Under the pieces are notes generated by a model. It ran no database searches. It worked only from the letters and a program-made list of their open reading frames with translations, and was not told the DNA's origin. Shown here in pieces: positions 9,770 to 18,179 of a DNA stretch of 53,888 bases. A program made the position numbers and the translations under genes. The stretch is from Anaeromonas gelatinilytica (GTDB lineage Bacteria; Bacillota; Clostridia; Tissierellales; SIT17): contig NZ_WSFU01000108.1 in the NCBI RefSeq assembly GCF_016820635.1, positions 1 to 53,888 of the forward strand, in the 5' to 3' direction. Every line of letters starts with the position of its first letter. The stretch's first letter is position 1.

Positions 9770-10240
9770 TTAAATATTTTTTATTAAAAATTCATAAATA
9801 TCACTTTCTGAATTAAGTTTATCTAAATGTTCTATCTTTTCTTTTTCTGTTATAAAACTCATTAATCGAGATAACACATTACTCTGTTTTGTTTTTTCAT
9901 CATTAATAATAAAAAACAAATAATTAACTTTCAACTCTTTATCTGGTTCAATCATGTTATTAAAAACTATTGAATTGTTCAATTTCACAACTACAACTAA
10001 CTTTGATTTACAGTATTCTGTCTCTGTATGTGGTATCGCTACGTTTGGCAAACCATTTCCTACTGGAGAAAGATCTAATCCAGTGGGAAAATTCTTTTCT
10101 CTTTCAATAATAGCTTCCTTAAATTCTTCAGTGACAAGCCCCCTTTCTAATAAAATATTATAAATTTCTTCAAAAATTTCTTCTTGTGTATTTTTATCAC
10201 TTATATAAACTAAATCTTTTTTAAATAAAGATTGCAACAT
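9770..10240 (-). CDS. gatA: PTS fructose/mannitol-type EIIA component (GatA)
   Basis: Cytoplasmic EIIA of the fructose-mannitol family (PTS EIIA type 2), 156 residues, which accepts phosphate from HPr. The active histidine lies in LPNVAIPHTETEYC. The ORF opens upstream with a GTG at 10255, but that GTG is part of the AGGAGGTG ribosome site and cannot be the start, so the ATG at 10240 is used; the spacing of 14 bases is long. It follows lacB by about 60 bases and precedes gatB, giving a compact EIIA-EIIB-EIIC set. Confidence 0.85.
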   Translation of the reverse strand: MLQSLFKKDLVYISDKNTQEEIFEEIYNILLERGLVTEEFKEAIIEREKNFPTGLDLSPVGNGLPNVAIPHTETEYCKSKLVVVVKLNNSIVFNNMIEPDKELKVNYLFFIINDEKTKQSNVLSRLMSFITEKEKIEHLDKLNSESDIYEFLIKNI

Positions 10241-10298
10241 ATTTAAATATTCCACCTCCTATATAAAAAATATTTATTTTAATTCTTTAATTTAATTA

Positions 10299-10814
10299 TT
10301 AATCATGGTATTCTCCACAATCCCATTTTTTAAGAAACTCATCAAAATAATCATCATCATTGACTTGACCTACATGCCCATTAAGAGAGTTTATTTTTTG
10401 TATTATTTTCTCATTTTCTTTTGTTGATTTATATTCTGTTCCAAGAAATACATCTATAATATTTTCTATAAGACCAATACCTAAAATACGTCCACCGAAA
10501 GCAACTATATTTGCATTTAGATTTTCTTTTGCATATCTAGCAGTTTCTACGTCACCAACTAGTGCTGCACGAACACCATCTACTTTATTAGCACTTGTAG
10601 AAATACCAACACCTGTTCCACAAATAGTTATCCCTAAATCAGCTTCACCAGACGCAACTTTGTCCGCTGTTTTTTTACCATAAATAGGATAATGTGTCCG
10701 TATCTTATCATATGTTCCATTGTCAATAACTTTATGTCCCTTACTTTCTAAATAATCAATTAAATGATTTTTAATTTCAGTGACAATATGATCACAACCA
10801 ATTGAAATTATCAT
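10299..10814 (-). CDS. lacB: Galactose-6-phosphate isomerase subunit LacB
   Basis: Larger subunit of the LacAB isomerase, which turns galactose-6-phosphate into tagatose-6-phosphate. It is in the RpiB/LacAB family: the opening [20 protein letters not shown], the catalytic-Cys segment [18 protein letters not shown] near residue 65, and [18 protein letters not shown] follow the family. At 171 residues it matches LacB rather than RpiB (about 150). It sits 13 bases after lacA with its own AAGGAG site. Together with the PTS it implies entry of galactose (or lactose-derived galactose) as the 6-phosphate. Confidence 0.92.
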   Translation of the reverse strand: MIISIGCDHIVTEIKNHLIDYLESKGHKVIDNGTYDKIRTHYPIYGKKTADKVASGEADLGITICGTGVGISTSANKVDGVRAALVGDVETARYAKENLNANIVAFGGRILGIGLIENIIDVFLGTEYKSTKENEKIIQKINSLNGHVGQVNDDDYFDEFLKKWDCGEYHD

Positions 10815-10827
10815 TTTAGTTCACTCC

Positions 10828-11256
10828 TTACCATAATTTATTCAACATATCTACTCGAATTTGATGTCTTCCTCCATCATATTCTGAAGCTAAAAATATC
10901 TCTGCTATTTTTTCTGCTAATCTTACTCCAACTATTCCTGAACCAATAGTAATCATAGTAGAATTATTATGTCTTCTAGTCATTTTAGCAGAATGTTCAT
11001 CAAATACATTTGCACAAATAATTCCTTTATGCTTATTGGCAACAATAAATGATCCAACACCATATTCATCAATAACAATACCTCTATCAACTTTTTTTTC
11101 TTGAATTGCCTTTGCTATCTTACAAGTTACATCAAAAAAATCTAATTCTTTTTCTAATGTCATATCTTGTATTTCATAACCAAGACTATTAAGATATTCC
11201 TTAATATGTTCTTTTAACTCATAACCTTTTAGATCACTTCCAATAGCTACTTTCAT
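10828..11256 (-). CDS. lacA: Galactose-6-phosphate isomerase subunit LacA
   Basis: Smaller subunit of the LacAB isomerase, 142 residues, family RpiB/LacAB. It begins MKVAIGSDLKGYELKEHIKE and carries IDEYGVGSFIVANKHKGI and RRHNNSTMITIGSGIVG, the equivalents of the active-site segments. The position of the catalytic cysteine of RpiB is replaced (DEYGVGS), as expected for LacA, where LacB supplies the cysteine. It is the first enzyme gene behind the DeoR regulator. Confidence 0.92.
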   Translation of the reverse strand: MKVAIGSDLKGYELKEHIKEYLNSLGYEIQDMTLEKELDFFDVTCKIAKAIQEKKVDRGIVIDEYGVGSFIVANKHKGIICANVFDEHSAKMTRRHNNSTMITIGSGIVGVRLAEKIAEIFLASEYDGGRHQIRVDMLNKLW

Positions 11257-11279
11257 TTTTAATCCTCCTACTTTAATAT

Positions 11280-12038
11280 TTATTTAATAATCTTAACTTT
11301 CCCATCATAAAATTCTTCAACTTGACTAGAAAGTTTATCATCAGTAATAATCGCTGTAATTTCACTAATATTACATAATACTTGAAAAGCTTCTATTCCA
11401 AATTTAGTACTATCCGCTAATACATAGTTTTCATGAGAATTATTTAAAATAACTTGTTGAACTACGCCTTCTTCCTCTTCAGCTGTCGTAATATTTTCAT
11501 CTTTAATTCCATTTGTTCCAATAAAAACTTTTTGAACTTTAATATCTTTTATCCATTTTTGTGTAAAATATCCAACAAAAGTTCCTGTTCGTTCTCTAAG
11601 CTTACCTCCAGTTAAAATAAGATCAAATTTTGAATCACTTTTGAAACGATTAAATATTGAAATTGAATTTGTAATAATCTTAGCTGAACCAACATTGATA
11701 TAATCATACATATATTCTGTTGTAGTTCCAGCACCAATAAATACAACATCATTATCATTAATTAATTCAGCAGCCTTTTTAGCTACATATTTCTTTTCAG
11801 ATATGTTTAATAATTTTTTTTGTCTATGAGACAACTCTATATATTCGCTTTTTATATTTTTCTTTTTCTTAGCTCCACCATGAATTCTTTCTATTTCTCC
11901 TTCTGCTTCCAATTCCTTAAAATCACGTCTAATAGTCATTTCAGCCACTTTTAATATATTAGATGCATCAGATACTTTCAAAAAATTTGTTTCATCAATT
12001 AATTGAAGAATACGTTTTTGCCTATCTTTTTTTAACAT
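11280..12038 (-). CDS. lacR: DeoR-family transcriptional regulator (LacR-like)
   Basis: Sugar-responsive repressor of the DeoR family, 252 residues. The N-terminal winged helix-turn-helix includes LKVSDASNILKVAEMTIRRD, and the C-terminal effector domain carries the family pattern VFIGAGTTTEYMYDYI and VLADSTKFG. By analogy with LacR of staphylococci the inducer would be tagatose-6-phosphate, which is made by the operon it leads. Phased TGTT repeats overlapping its own promoter make autoregulation likely. About half its arginine codons are CGN, unlike the GalNAc genes. Confidence 0.9.
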   Translation of the reverse strand: MLKKDRQKRILQLIDETNFLKVSDASNILKVAEMTIRRDFKELEAEGEIERIHGGAKKKKNIKSEYIELSHRQKKLLNISEKKYVAKKAAELINDNDVVFIGAGTTTEYMYDYINVGSAKIITNSISIFNRFKSDSKFDLILTGGKLRERTGTFVGYFTQKWIKDIKVQKVFIGTNGIKDENITTAEEEEGVVQQVILNNSHENYVLADSTKFGIEAFQVLCNISEITAIITDDKLSSQVEEFYDGKVKIIK

Positions 12039-12053
12039 ATTTAACTCCTCACA

Positions 12054-12096
12054 TGTTTATTTATGTTCTTAAATGTTCTAATTGTTCTATAATGTT
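12054..12096 (-). promoter_or_regulatory. Operator array: five phased TGTT repeats
   Basis: Plus-strand TGTT occurs at 12054, 12064, 12074, 12083 and 12093, that is every 10, 10, 9 and 10 bases, mostly as ATGTTC or ATGTTT. One helical turn per repeat places all copies on the same face of the DNA between the predicted transcription start and the lacR start codon. Likely bound by the DeoR-family regulator. Confidence 0.65.
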
Positions 12097-12125
12097 ATTA
12101 TAGTTTACATCAATATTTTAGTCAA
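12097..12125 (-). promoter_or_regulatory. Sigma-A promoter of the lac-gat operon
   Basis: Minus strand TTGACT (12120-12125), 17-base spacer, perfect TATAAT (12097-12102). The operator repeats begin inside the -10 region. Confidence 0.8.
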
Positions 12126-12236
12126 GTATTTTTTATTGTCTTCCAATATTTTCTGTAACTATTAACTCTTGTATTTATCAATAGTCTAAAACTTTTGTTA
12201 AATAAACTTTCTTATACAATAAAAAATACACATATA

Positions 12237-12265
12237 AAAAATCGAGAATTGAATCCTCGATTTTT
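12237..12265 (-). terminator. Intrinsic terminator of the GalNAc operon
   Basis: Downstream of nagA, AAAAATCGAG pairs with CTCGATTTTT around a 9-base loop, followed on the minus strand by a long T-rich run. The stem closely resembles the terminator at 18152-18178. The rest of 12127-12295 holds nothing else I can support. Confidence 0.8.
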
Positions 12266-12295
12266 ACTATTTTACACATTATCATTAGAAATATT

Positions 12296-13465
12296 TTATT
12301 TCTTATTACTTCCTTCATTTTTTCTATATACAATTTTTCCATTGACTATAGTCATATAAATATTTAAATCATCATCTATCACTGTTAAATTGGCTCTTTT
12401 ACCTTCTCTTATGCTACCTATATTTCTATCTATTCCTAAAGCTTTAGCTGGTATTATTGTAGCTAATTTTAATCCCTCAAATAAATCTATATCACAAGCA
12501 TTCATGATATTCTTTATTCCATTTTTAAGTTTAAGAGTACTTCCAGCTAAAGATCCTGATTCTGTCCTAGCTATGGAATCTTTTACATTAACTTTTAATT
12601 CTCCTAATTGGTATTCACCATCATCAAGGCCTCCTGCCATCATGCAATCGGTTATAAGATATAATTTATCTTTTCCTTTTAATTTGTATAAAATCCTCAT
12701 AACTGCAGGGTTTACATGGATATTGTCTGATATTAATTCTCCATATATCTTATCTGAATCCATAATAGCACCTACTACTCCCGGCTCTCTATGATGAAGC
12801 CCTCTCATCCCATTAAAAGTATGAACTCCAATACTTGCCCCCTTTTCAATAGCATCCATAGTTTCATCATAGGTAGCATTGGTATGACCTATTGAGGTTT
12901 TAATTCCTCTATTTTTTAAATACTCTACTATTTCTAAAGAATTCTCCTTCTCAGGAGCTATAGTCACTACCTTTATCGTATCTTCACTAGAATCTATTAA
13001 TTTTTTTATTTCATTTAAACTTACCTTTCTCATAAATTCTACTGGATGAGCCCCTTTATATTCTTCAGTAAGGTAAGGTCCCTCTAAATATGAGCCTAAT
13101 ACTTCTGCTCCTTCAAGTCCTTTTTCCATGGACTCCTTCACATTTACTAATGCCTTTTTTACCTTATCCAAAGGAGCAGTTAGAGTTGTAGCTAAAAATG
13201 AAGTAACTCCATTCTTAGAAAGATATAAAGACATATTATTTAATGCCTCATAATTTCCATCCATTACATCATATCCATCCGCCCCATGAATATGCAGATC
13301 TACTAGTCCTGGTATTATATTTAAATCTCCTAATTCTATAATTTCTAAGTCTTCACTTTTATTTTTTTCAACTCTTTCAATCTTTCCATCCTTTATTAAT
13401 AAATAATAATCATTTAATATTTCATCTTCTACATATATCTCTTTAGATTTCAAATAATATTTCAT
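12296..13465 (-). CDS. nagA: N-acetylglucosamine/galactosamine-6-phosphate deacetylase
   Basis: Amidohydrolase-family deacetylase, 389 residues, removing acetate from N-acetylhexosamine-6-phosphate. Metal and active-site segments are in order: GLVDLHIHGADGYDVMDGNY, LEGPYL, SIGHTNATYDE, GVHTFNGMRGLHHREPG and LITDCMMAGG. NagA and AgaA share this fold; its place behind a GalNAc-type PTS suggests the substrate is GalNAc-6-phosphate, feeding AgaS with galactosamine-6-phosphate. It is the last gene of the operon, nine bases after the EIIA gene. Confidence 0.9.
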   Translation of the reverse strand: MKYYLKSKEIYVEDEILNDYYLLIKDGKIERVEKNKSEDLEIIELGDLNIIPGLVDLHIHGADGYDVMDGNYEALNNMSLYLSKNGVTSFLATTLTAPLDKVKKALVNVKESMEKGLEGAEVLGSYLEGPYLTEEYKGAHPVEFMRKVSLNEIKKLIDSSEDTIKVVTIAPEKENSLEIVEYLKNRGIKTSIGHTNATYDETMDAIEKGASIGVHTFNGMRGLHHREPGVVGAIMDSDKIYGELISDNIHVNPAVMRILYKLKGKDKLYLITDCMMAGGLDDGEYQLGELKVNVKDSIARTESGSLAGSTLKLKNGIKNIMNACDIDLFEGLKLATIIPAKALGIDRNIGSIREGKRANLTVIDDDLNIYMTIVNGKIVYRKNEGSNKK

Positions 13466-13474
13466 ATTATCACC

Positions 13475-13903
13475 CTATATTCCTTCATCAATATTTTCTT
13501 TTTTATCTCTATTTTTTCTCAATTCGAAGGATTTAATTTGATTCTTACCTGTTTCCATTGCTCTTTCCTTTAATTCTTCTATATTTGAACCATCTCTATC
13601 AAACAATATTTCCATGATCATAGGCACATTACTTCCTGATATTACTTCACAGCCTTCTCTCTCCATGGAAATCTCTACTGCCGTCTTAAATGGAGAACCT
13701 CCTGGGATGTCTGTAAAAAATAAACATTCTTCTTCATTAATTTTATCCAATTCTTTAATCATTTTTTCCTTTAAATCTTCTGTAGAATCTCCTTCTAAAA
13801 AATCTACAACTTCTAAATTTTCTTGTTCTCCGGCTACAAGCTTAATCACAGAATACATACCTGATGCAAAATTTCCATGTCCTGCTATAATTATTCCTGT
13901 CAT
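13475..13903 (-). CDS. PTS mannose-family EIIA component
   Basis: Cytoplasmic EIIA of the mannose/sorbose PTS family, 142 residues. The phosphorylated histidine is His-9 in GIIIAGHGNFASGM, and the later conserved segment FFTDIPGGSPFKTA is present. It accepts phosphate from HPr and passes it to the separate EIIB of this operon. A perfect hairpin lies between the EIID gene and this one, which may lower or stabilise its part of the message. Confidence 0.9.
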   Translation of the reverse strand: MTGIIIAGHGNFASGMYSVIKLVAGEQENLEVVDFLEGDSTEDLKEKMIKELDKINEEECLFFTDIPGGSPFKTAVEISMEREGCEVISGSNVPMIMEILFDRDGSNIEELKERAMETGKNQIKSFELRKNRDKKENIDEGI

Positions 13904-13931
13904 ACATATACCTCCAGTTATCCATGATTTA

Positions 13932-13963
13932 AAATATGGAAGACCTTAAGGTCTTCCATATTT
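13932..13963 (-). terminator. 32-nt perfect palindrome between EIID and EIIA genes
   Basis: A perfect palindrome just after the EIID stop, with only a short T run behind it on the minus strand. It may be a weak terminator with read-through or an mRNA-stabilising hairpin that sets EIIA and NagA levels. Confidence 0.55.
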
Positions 13964-13965
13964 GA

Positions 13966-14814
13966 TTAAAGTATTCCTAAATATTTTCCTGCAACACCTA
14001 TAACTACTGTTATTCCTATTAATTTTATAGGTGACCAATTTTTCTTAAGCAAGAAGTACATCAATAATGCATATCCTAATGGAAGCATCTTTGGCATTAT
14101 TTGATCCAATACATCTGCCTGTAATGCAACCCTAGCTTCCCCTGCATTTATTACTGCTGTTGTTTCTAAACCAATATAAGAAGCTATTAATCCACCTACA
14201 ACAGATAAGCCTAATATACTTGCTGCTCTAGAAACTAGCTTAGTATTTTCCTTAATCATACTTACAGAATTAACTCCAGTCCTATACCCATAATGCATTA
14301 ATCCAAATCTCAATGCGAAATGAACTATATTAAACATAATTAAGAAAATTATAGGTCCAGCTATACTACCATCTATTGCTAAAGATGCACCTATTCCTGC
14401 ACTAATAGGTAATAATGTCAACCAGAATAGTGCATCTCCAATACCACCAAGGGGACCCATTGTTGCAACCTTTACACCTCTTATAGTTTCTGTATCGCTC
14501 TTATTTTCCTCCATAGCAGCTATTATTCCCATAATAAATGTTACAAGGAAAGGATGGGTATTAAAGAATTCCATATGCACCTTCATTGATTTTGATAAAT
14601 CTTCCTTCTTCTTGTGTATCTTCTTTAAAGCAGGAGCCATACTAAATAGCCATCCAGCTGCTTGCATTCTTTCATAATTAAATGAAGCCTGTAAAAATAA
14701 GGATCTCCATGCCATTTTATTTAAATCTTTCTTAGTTAAAACCTTTTCCCCACTCTCATCTTTATATTGAGTATTATTTATTTGTGGATTATTTATATCT
14801 TTAGATGCCATCAT
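13966..14814 (-). CDS. PTS mannose-family EIID component
   Basis: Membrane subunit of a mannose-family PTS (AgaD/ManZ-like), 282 residues, forming the sugar channel with EIIC. It has the family segments MAWRSLFLQASFNYERMQAA near residue 34, ATMGPLGGIGDALFWLTLLP and a hydrophobic C-terminal half. The first residues are polar and variable. Its start overlaps the EIIC gene by 14 bases, so translation is probably coupled. The nearby AgaS and NagA suggest N-acetylgalactosamine as substrate, which is inference. Confidence 0.9.
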   Translation of the reverse strand: MMASKDINNPQINNTQYKDESGEKVLTKKDLNKMAWRSLFLQASFNYERMQAAGWLFSMAPALKKIHKKKEDLSKSMKVHMEFFNTHPFLVTFIMGIIAAMEENKSDTETIRGVKVATMGPLGGIGDALFWLTLLPISAGIGASLAIDGSIAGPIIFLIMFNIVHFALRFGLMHYGYRTGVNSVSMIKENTKLVSRAASILGLSVVGGLIASYIGLETTAVINAGEARVALQADVLDQIMPKMLPLGYALLMYFLLKKNWSPIKLIGITVVIGVAGKYLGIL

Positions 14815-15580
14815 TCACAACCCCCTCATTTGAATTTGCTGGTGGTGGTGTATTATCTTTATTTTTATTATTGTAGAAATCATATAAGGCTATAGTAGTA
14901 CCTAAAAGAGCTACAGCTAGTACAGGTAATTCCAAGTATGCCACTAATACAAATCCTAAAATAAGGAATCCAGTGTATTCTTTTTTTAACATAATCTTTA
15001 GTAACATTGCAAATCCTACTGCTGGCATCATACCTCCGGCTACTGATAAACCATCAATAAATGTTTGAGGTAACTTACTTACCATAGCTTCTGCAGTATC
15101 TGCTCCAAAGTAAATTGGTAAAAATGCAACTATAAAATAAGATACAAATAAAATTGCAAGTCCTAGATAATTGATTTTATCAATACCTTTTAAATTAGCT
15201 TCTTCTGCATATTTATCAGCTTTATGCATAACTGGTGAAAATGCTGTAAATAGTAATGTAATACCTGCTTGTGCTGCTACGGCAAAAGGAACTGCAATTC
15301 CTACTGCTACATTTGGTTCTTGATTTGCTAAAATAGCAAAGGAAGCTCCGATAATACCTCCTATTACTACATTAGGTGGTTGTGCTCCTGCTAATGGTGC
15401 CATTCCCATCCAAACTAATTCCAGCATACCACCGGTAATTAATCCTGTTTGAATATCACCTAATATTAAACCTACTATTAAACCAGTCACTAATGGTCTA
15501 TGAATATGAGTTAATCCATTAAAGTTATCTATCCCAGTTATTCCAGCCCATAGTGCTATAAGTAAAGCTTTAATAAACAT
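14801..15580 (-). CDS. PTS mannose-family EIIC component
   Basis: Membrane subunit of the mannose-family PTS (AgaC/AgaW/ManY-like), 259 residues with about seven membrane segments. It opens with LIALWAGITGIDNFNGLTHI, typical of the GalNAc/sorbose branch, and has GLIVGLILGDIQTGLITGGM and ELVWMGMAPLAGAQPPNVV, both hallmarks of the family. The C-terminus is a short proline/asparagine-rich tail. It lies between the EIIB and EIID genes. Confidence 0.9.
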   Translation of the reverse strand: MFIKALLIALWAGITGIDNFNGLTHIHRPLVTGLIVGLILGDIQTGLITGGMLELVWMGMAPLAGAQPPNVVIGGIIGASFAILANQEPNVAVGIAVPFAVAAQAGITLLFTAFSPVMHKADKYAEEANLKGIDKINYLGLAILFVSYFIVAFLPIYFGADTAEAMVSKLPQTFIDGLSVAGGMMPAVGFAMLLKIMLKKEYTGFLILGFVLVAYLELPVLAVALLGTTIALYDFYNNKNKDNTPPPANSNEGVVNDGI

Positions 15581-15626
15581 TATTTTTCCTCCTTTAAATT
15601 TATTTATAAAAACCTTTTCATGAATT

Positions 15627-16100
15627 TTAAATGAAAGACATCATGTCCTTTCCTCTTTCATCGGGTACTCTTCTTATATCTAATTCTACTCCTAGTTCAT
15701 TTAATTTTTTAAATGTCTCTTTATCTTTATCGTCAATAGATACTGTTGAAGTAATTTGCTCCTTACCCTCTTCATAGTGCATATTACCTACATTAACTTT
15801 ATCAATAGGAGCTCCTCCTTCTACTAAAGTTAAAACATCTTGTGGAGTTTTACATACTATAAATATCTTTTGTCTATCTGCTGCCTTATGAATTACATCT
15901 ATAGTTTTTTGCAATGTAAAAAATCTTGTTCCAACTGTATCTGGAAGTACCATATCCATTAAGTCCTGTCTTACTTGATCTTTAGCTACATCATCATTAG
16001 CTACTAATACTAAATTTGCTCCCAAGTGATTAGTCCATGTAACTCCCACTTGGCCATGGATAAGTCTATTATCGATTCTTGTTAATAAAATATTTGGCAT
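15627..16100 (-). CDS. PTS mannose-family EIIB component
   Basis: Cytoplasmic EIIB of the mannose/sorbose family, 157 residues. His-15, in TRIDNRLIHGQVGVTW, is the phosphorylation site. Further conserved pieces are LVANDDVAKD and VNVGNMHYEEGKEQ. In the mannose PTS family EIIB is phosphorylated on histidine, unlike the cysteine-type EIIB of the galactitol system in the same window. It follows agaS by 29 bases with its own ribosome site. Confidence 0.9.
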   Translation of the reverse strand: MPNILLTRIDNRLIHGQVGVTWTNHLGANLVLVANDDVAKDQVRQDLMDMVLPDTVGTRFFTLQKTIDVIHKAADRQKIFIVCKTPQDVLTLVEGGAPIDKVNVGNMHYEEGKEQITSTVSIDDKDKETFKKLNELGVELDIRRVPDERGKDMMSFI

Positions 16101-16129
16101 ATAAATTCCTCCTTACATACTTTAAGTTT

Positions 16130-17275
16130 TTATTTATCATAGGGATAAATTTTTACCCCTTGTACTACCCTATTCACACTACCTTCAGGACTTGGATTAT
16201 CTGGATTTATACCTAACTTAATAGATTCTAATAGTCCAAGAATTTGAGGATAAATAATATAGTTTATAGAATTAAACCTTTCATCAATACTTAATTCCTC
16301 ATCACTTAAATAAATATAATAGTCACTTAATCCTTCTATAGATTTATCTAATGTTTCTGATATAACTAATACTTTATGCCTTCCTTCCTCTAAAGATAAC
16401 TCCCTTATTAAATCATATTCATATTTTCTTGAATAATCATTTCTTGATAGAAATATTACTATTAAAGTTTCATCATCAACTATAGATTTAGGACCATGTC
16501 TAAATCCTAAAGGACTATCATATCTAGTAACGATTTTTCCTGCTGTAAGTTCTAATAATTTAAGAGAAGATTCTCTAGCTAAACCATAAAAGGAATTTGT
16601 CCCTAAATAAATTATTTTATTAAAGCTTATACTTGCTATTTTTTCGATTGTTTCAGTATTTTCTAAAGCTTTAATCCCTAAATCAAATACCTTATAAATA
16701 TTTCTTTTCAAGTATTCAATTTCATCAATACTAAAAAAGAGTAATGAAGCTAACACCATAGATGTATAACTACTAGTCATAGCAAAACCTTTATCATTAG
16801 ACTCTTCTGGCAATAATATTAGTTTATTTTTAGCTTTATCTATATTCTTAGCCAATTCTCCCTCTAAATTACAAGTAAATACAATCTGATAAAGATTATC
16901 AATCAAATCTTCAGCTAATTTTACTGTAGCCACACTTTCAGGACTATTTCCTGATCTTGCAAAGGATATTAATAATATAGGAATATTACTTTTAAAATAA
17001 GTTTCAGGATGACTCACTATATCTGTAGTATGAACAGATTCTACATCTAGATTAGAAAATTTGTTCTTTATATAAGGTACTACTGTATCTCCTATAAATC
17101 CTGAAGTACCTGCTCCTGTGAATATAATTCTTATATTTTCAACATTTATAATGTCTTCTAAAAAGATCTCTAATTCTTTCTTTTTATCCTCTATTATTTT
17201 AAATGTTTTCTTCCAAACTTCAGGTTGATGATATATTTCCCTTCCAGTAACATATTTATTAATATTATTATTCAT
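16130..17275 (-). CDS. agaS: SIS-domain galactosamine-6-phosphate deaminase/isomerase AgaS
   Basis: Two SIS domains in 381 residues, in the AgaS family. Sugar-phosphate-binding segments are FTGAGTSGFIGDTVVPYIKN near residue 52 and LISFARSGNSPESVATVKLA; the second SIS domain has YLGTNSFYGLARESSLKLLE and SPLGFRHGPKS. AgaS converts galactosamine-6-phosphate to tagatose-6-phosphate and ammonia. It is the first enzyme gene of the operon, 56 bases behind the GntR regulator, with an ACTGGT half-site in the gap. No separate NagB-type deaminase is seen, which fits AgaS doing this step. Confidence 0.9.
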   Translation of the reverse strand: MNNNINKYVTGREIYHQPEVWKKTFKIIEDKKKELEIFLEDIINVENIRIIFTGAGTSGFIGDTVVPYIKNKFSNLDVESVHTTDIVSHPETYFKSNIPILLISFARSGNSPESVATVKLAEDLIDNLYQIVFTCNLEGELAKNIDKAKNKLILLPEESNDKGFAMTSSYTSMVLASLLFFSIDEIEYLKRNIYKVFDLGIKALENTETIEKIASISFNKIIYLGTNSFYGLARESSLKLLELTAGKIVTRYDSPLGFRHGPKSIVDDETLIVIFLSRNDYSRKYEYDLIRELSLEEGRHKVLVISETLDKSIEGLSDYYIYLSDEELSIDERFNSINYIIYPQILGLLESIKLGINPDNPSPEGSVNRVVQGVKIYPYDK

Positions 17276-17311
17276 CTTTTTACCTCCTTATACCGATAAC
17301 ATGTCATCATT

Positions 17312-17317
17312 ACCAGT
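17312..17317 (-). promoter_or_regulatory. ACTGGT half-site before agaS
   Basis: The minus-strand gap between the GntR gene and agaS contains AACTGGTAATGATG. The same AACTGGTA starts a motif before the GntR gene. ACTGGT is the half-site known for NagR/DasR-type GntR regulators. A clear second half is not visible. Confidence 0.4.
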
Positions 17318-17331
17318 TATATTAAAAAAAT

Positions 17332-18060
17332 TTATTTTTTTAATATAACTCTAAATTCAAACTTATCTCCTCTAGCAATACCTACAGTATATTCTATTAT
17401 ATTATCTTTCTCATAAGTATATCTTTCAATCATCATACTAGGAATTTTTTTATTTATATCTAATAATTCAGCCTCATTTTTTCTGGTAATTACTGGTCTA
17501 AACCTTTCTTCAGCCTTAGAAAATGTTACTCCATATTTATCTCTAAAGATATCATACATAGCCTTGTTTTCTAATTCTTCATTGGTTAAACTAGGAAATC
17601 TTTCTTGAGGCAAATAAGTTGTTTCTAACATCATTGGCTCATTATCTGCCAATCTTATCCTTGTAAATTTATATAGTCTACTCTCTATATGACAATTAAG
17701 CTTTCTAGATAATTTTTCAGTAGTATCTACAATTCCAAAATCTATAACTTCTGAAGAAGGTTCTTTACCTATCTTCTTCATTTCTTCCGTAAAACTATAA
17801 AATTCTAACAAATCTTGTTTAAAAGCATGATCAGATACAAATATTCCTTTTCCATGCTTTTTATAAATATAGCCCTTCTTTTCTAATTCATTCATTGCCT
17901 TTCTTACTGTAGCTCTACTGATATCATATTCATCACATAGTTCTCTTTCAGAGGGTAATTTATCATGTTCATTATATACCCTAGATTCTATTTGATTAAC
18001 AATGATATCATATAATTGATAATATAAAGGAATTTTATTATCCTTACTTAAAAGTGTCAT
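17332..18060 (-). CDS. GntR-family (HutC/UTRA) transcriptional regulator
   Basis: Regulator of 242 residues with an N-terminal GntR winged helix (LPSERELCDEYDISRATVRK) and a C-terminal UTRA sensor domain (IESRLYKFTRIRLADNEPMM through IEYTVGIARGDKFEFRV). This is the NagR/DasR/HutC subfamily, whose ligands are often phosphorylated amino sugars. Heading an AgaS-PTS-NagA operon, it is probably the GalNAc-pathway regulator sensing a GalNAc- or galactosamine-phosphate. A sigma-A promoter and an ACTGGT half-site precede it. Confidence 0.9.
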   Translation of the reverse strand: MTLLSKDNKIPLYYQLYDIIVNQIESRVYNEHDKLPSERELCDEYDISRATVRKAMNELEKKGYIYKKHGKGIFVSDHAFKQDLLEFYSFTEEMKKIGKEPSSEVIDFGIVDTTEKLSRKLNCHIESRLYKFTRIRLADNEPMMLETTYLPQERFPSLTNEELENKAMYDIFRDKYGVTFSKAEERFRPVITRKNEAELLDINKKIPSMMIERYTYEKDNIIEYTVGIARGDKFEFRVILKK

Positions 18061-18093
18061 TTAACCACCCATTTCACTCATGATGTTGTGCGT

Positions 18094-18139
18094 ACCAGTT
18101 TCTTATTTTCATTTTATACTTTTTATATAAATTTGTCAA
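18094..18139 (-). promoter_or_regulatory. Promoter of the GalNAc operon with ACTGGT half-site
   Basis: Minus strand TTGACA (18134-18139), 17-base spacer, TAAAAT (18111-18116). ACTGGT at 18094-18099 lies around +10, where a bound GntR-family repressor would block transcription. Confidence 0.7.
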
Positions 18140-18151
18140 GAAAATATACAA

Positions 18152-18178
18152 AAAATCGAGGATTAAATCCTCGATTTT
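18152..18178 (-). terminator. Intrinsic terminator of the chemoreceptor gene
   Basis: Inverted repeat of 13 bp arms around one base, just after the chemoreceptor stop, followed on the minus strand by TTTTTTG. It separates this gene from the GntR promoter. Confidence 0.85.
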
Positions 18179-18179
18179 C

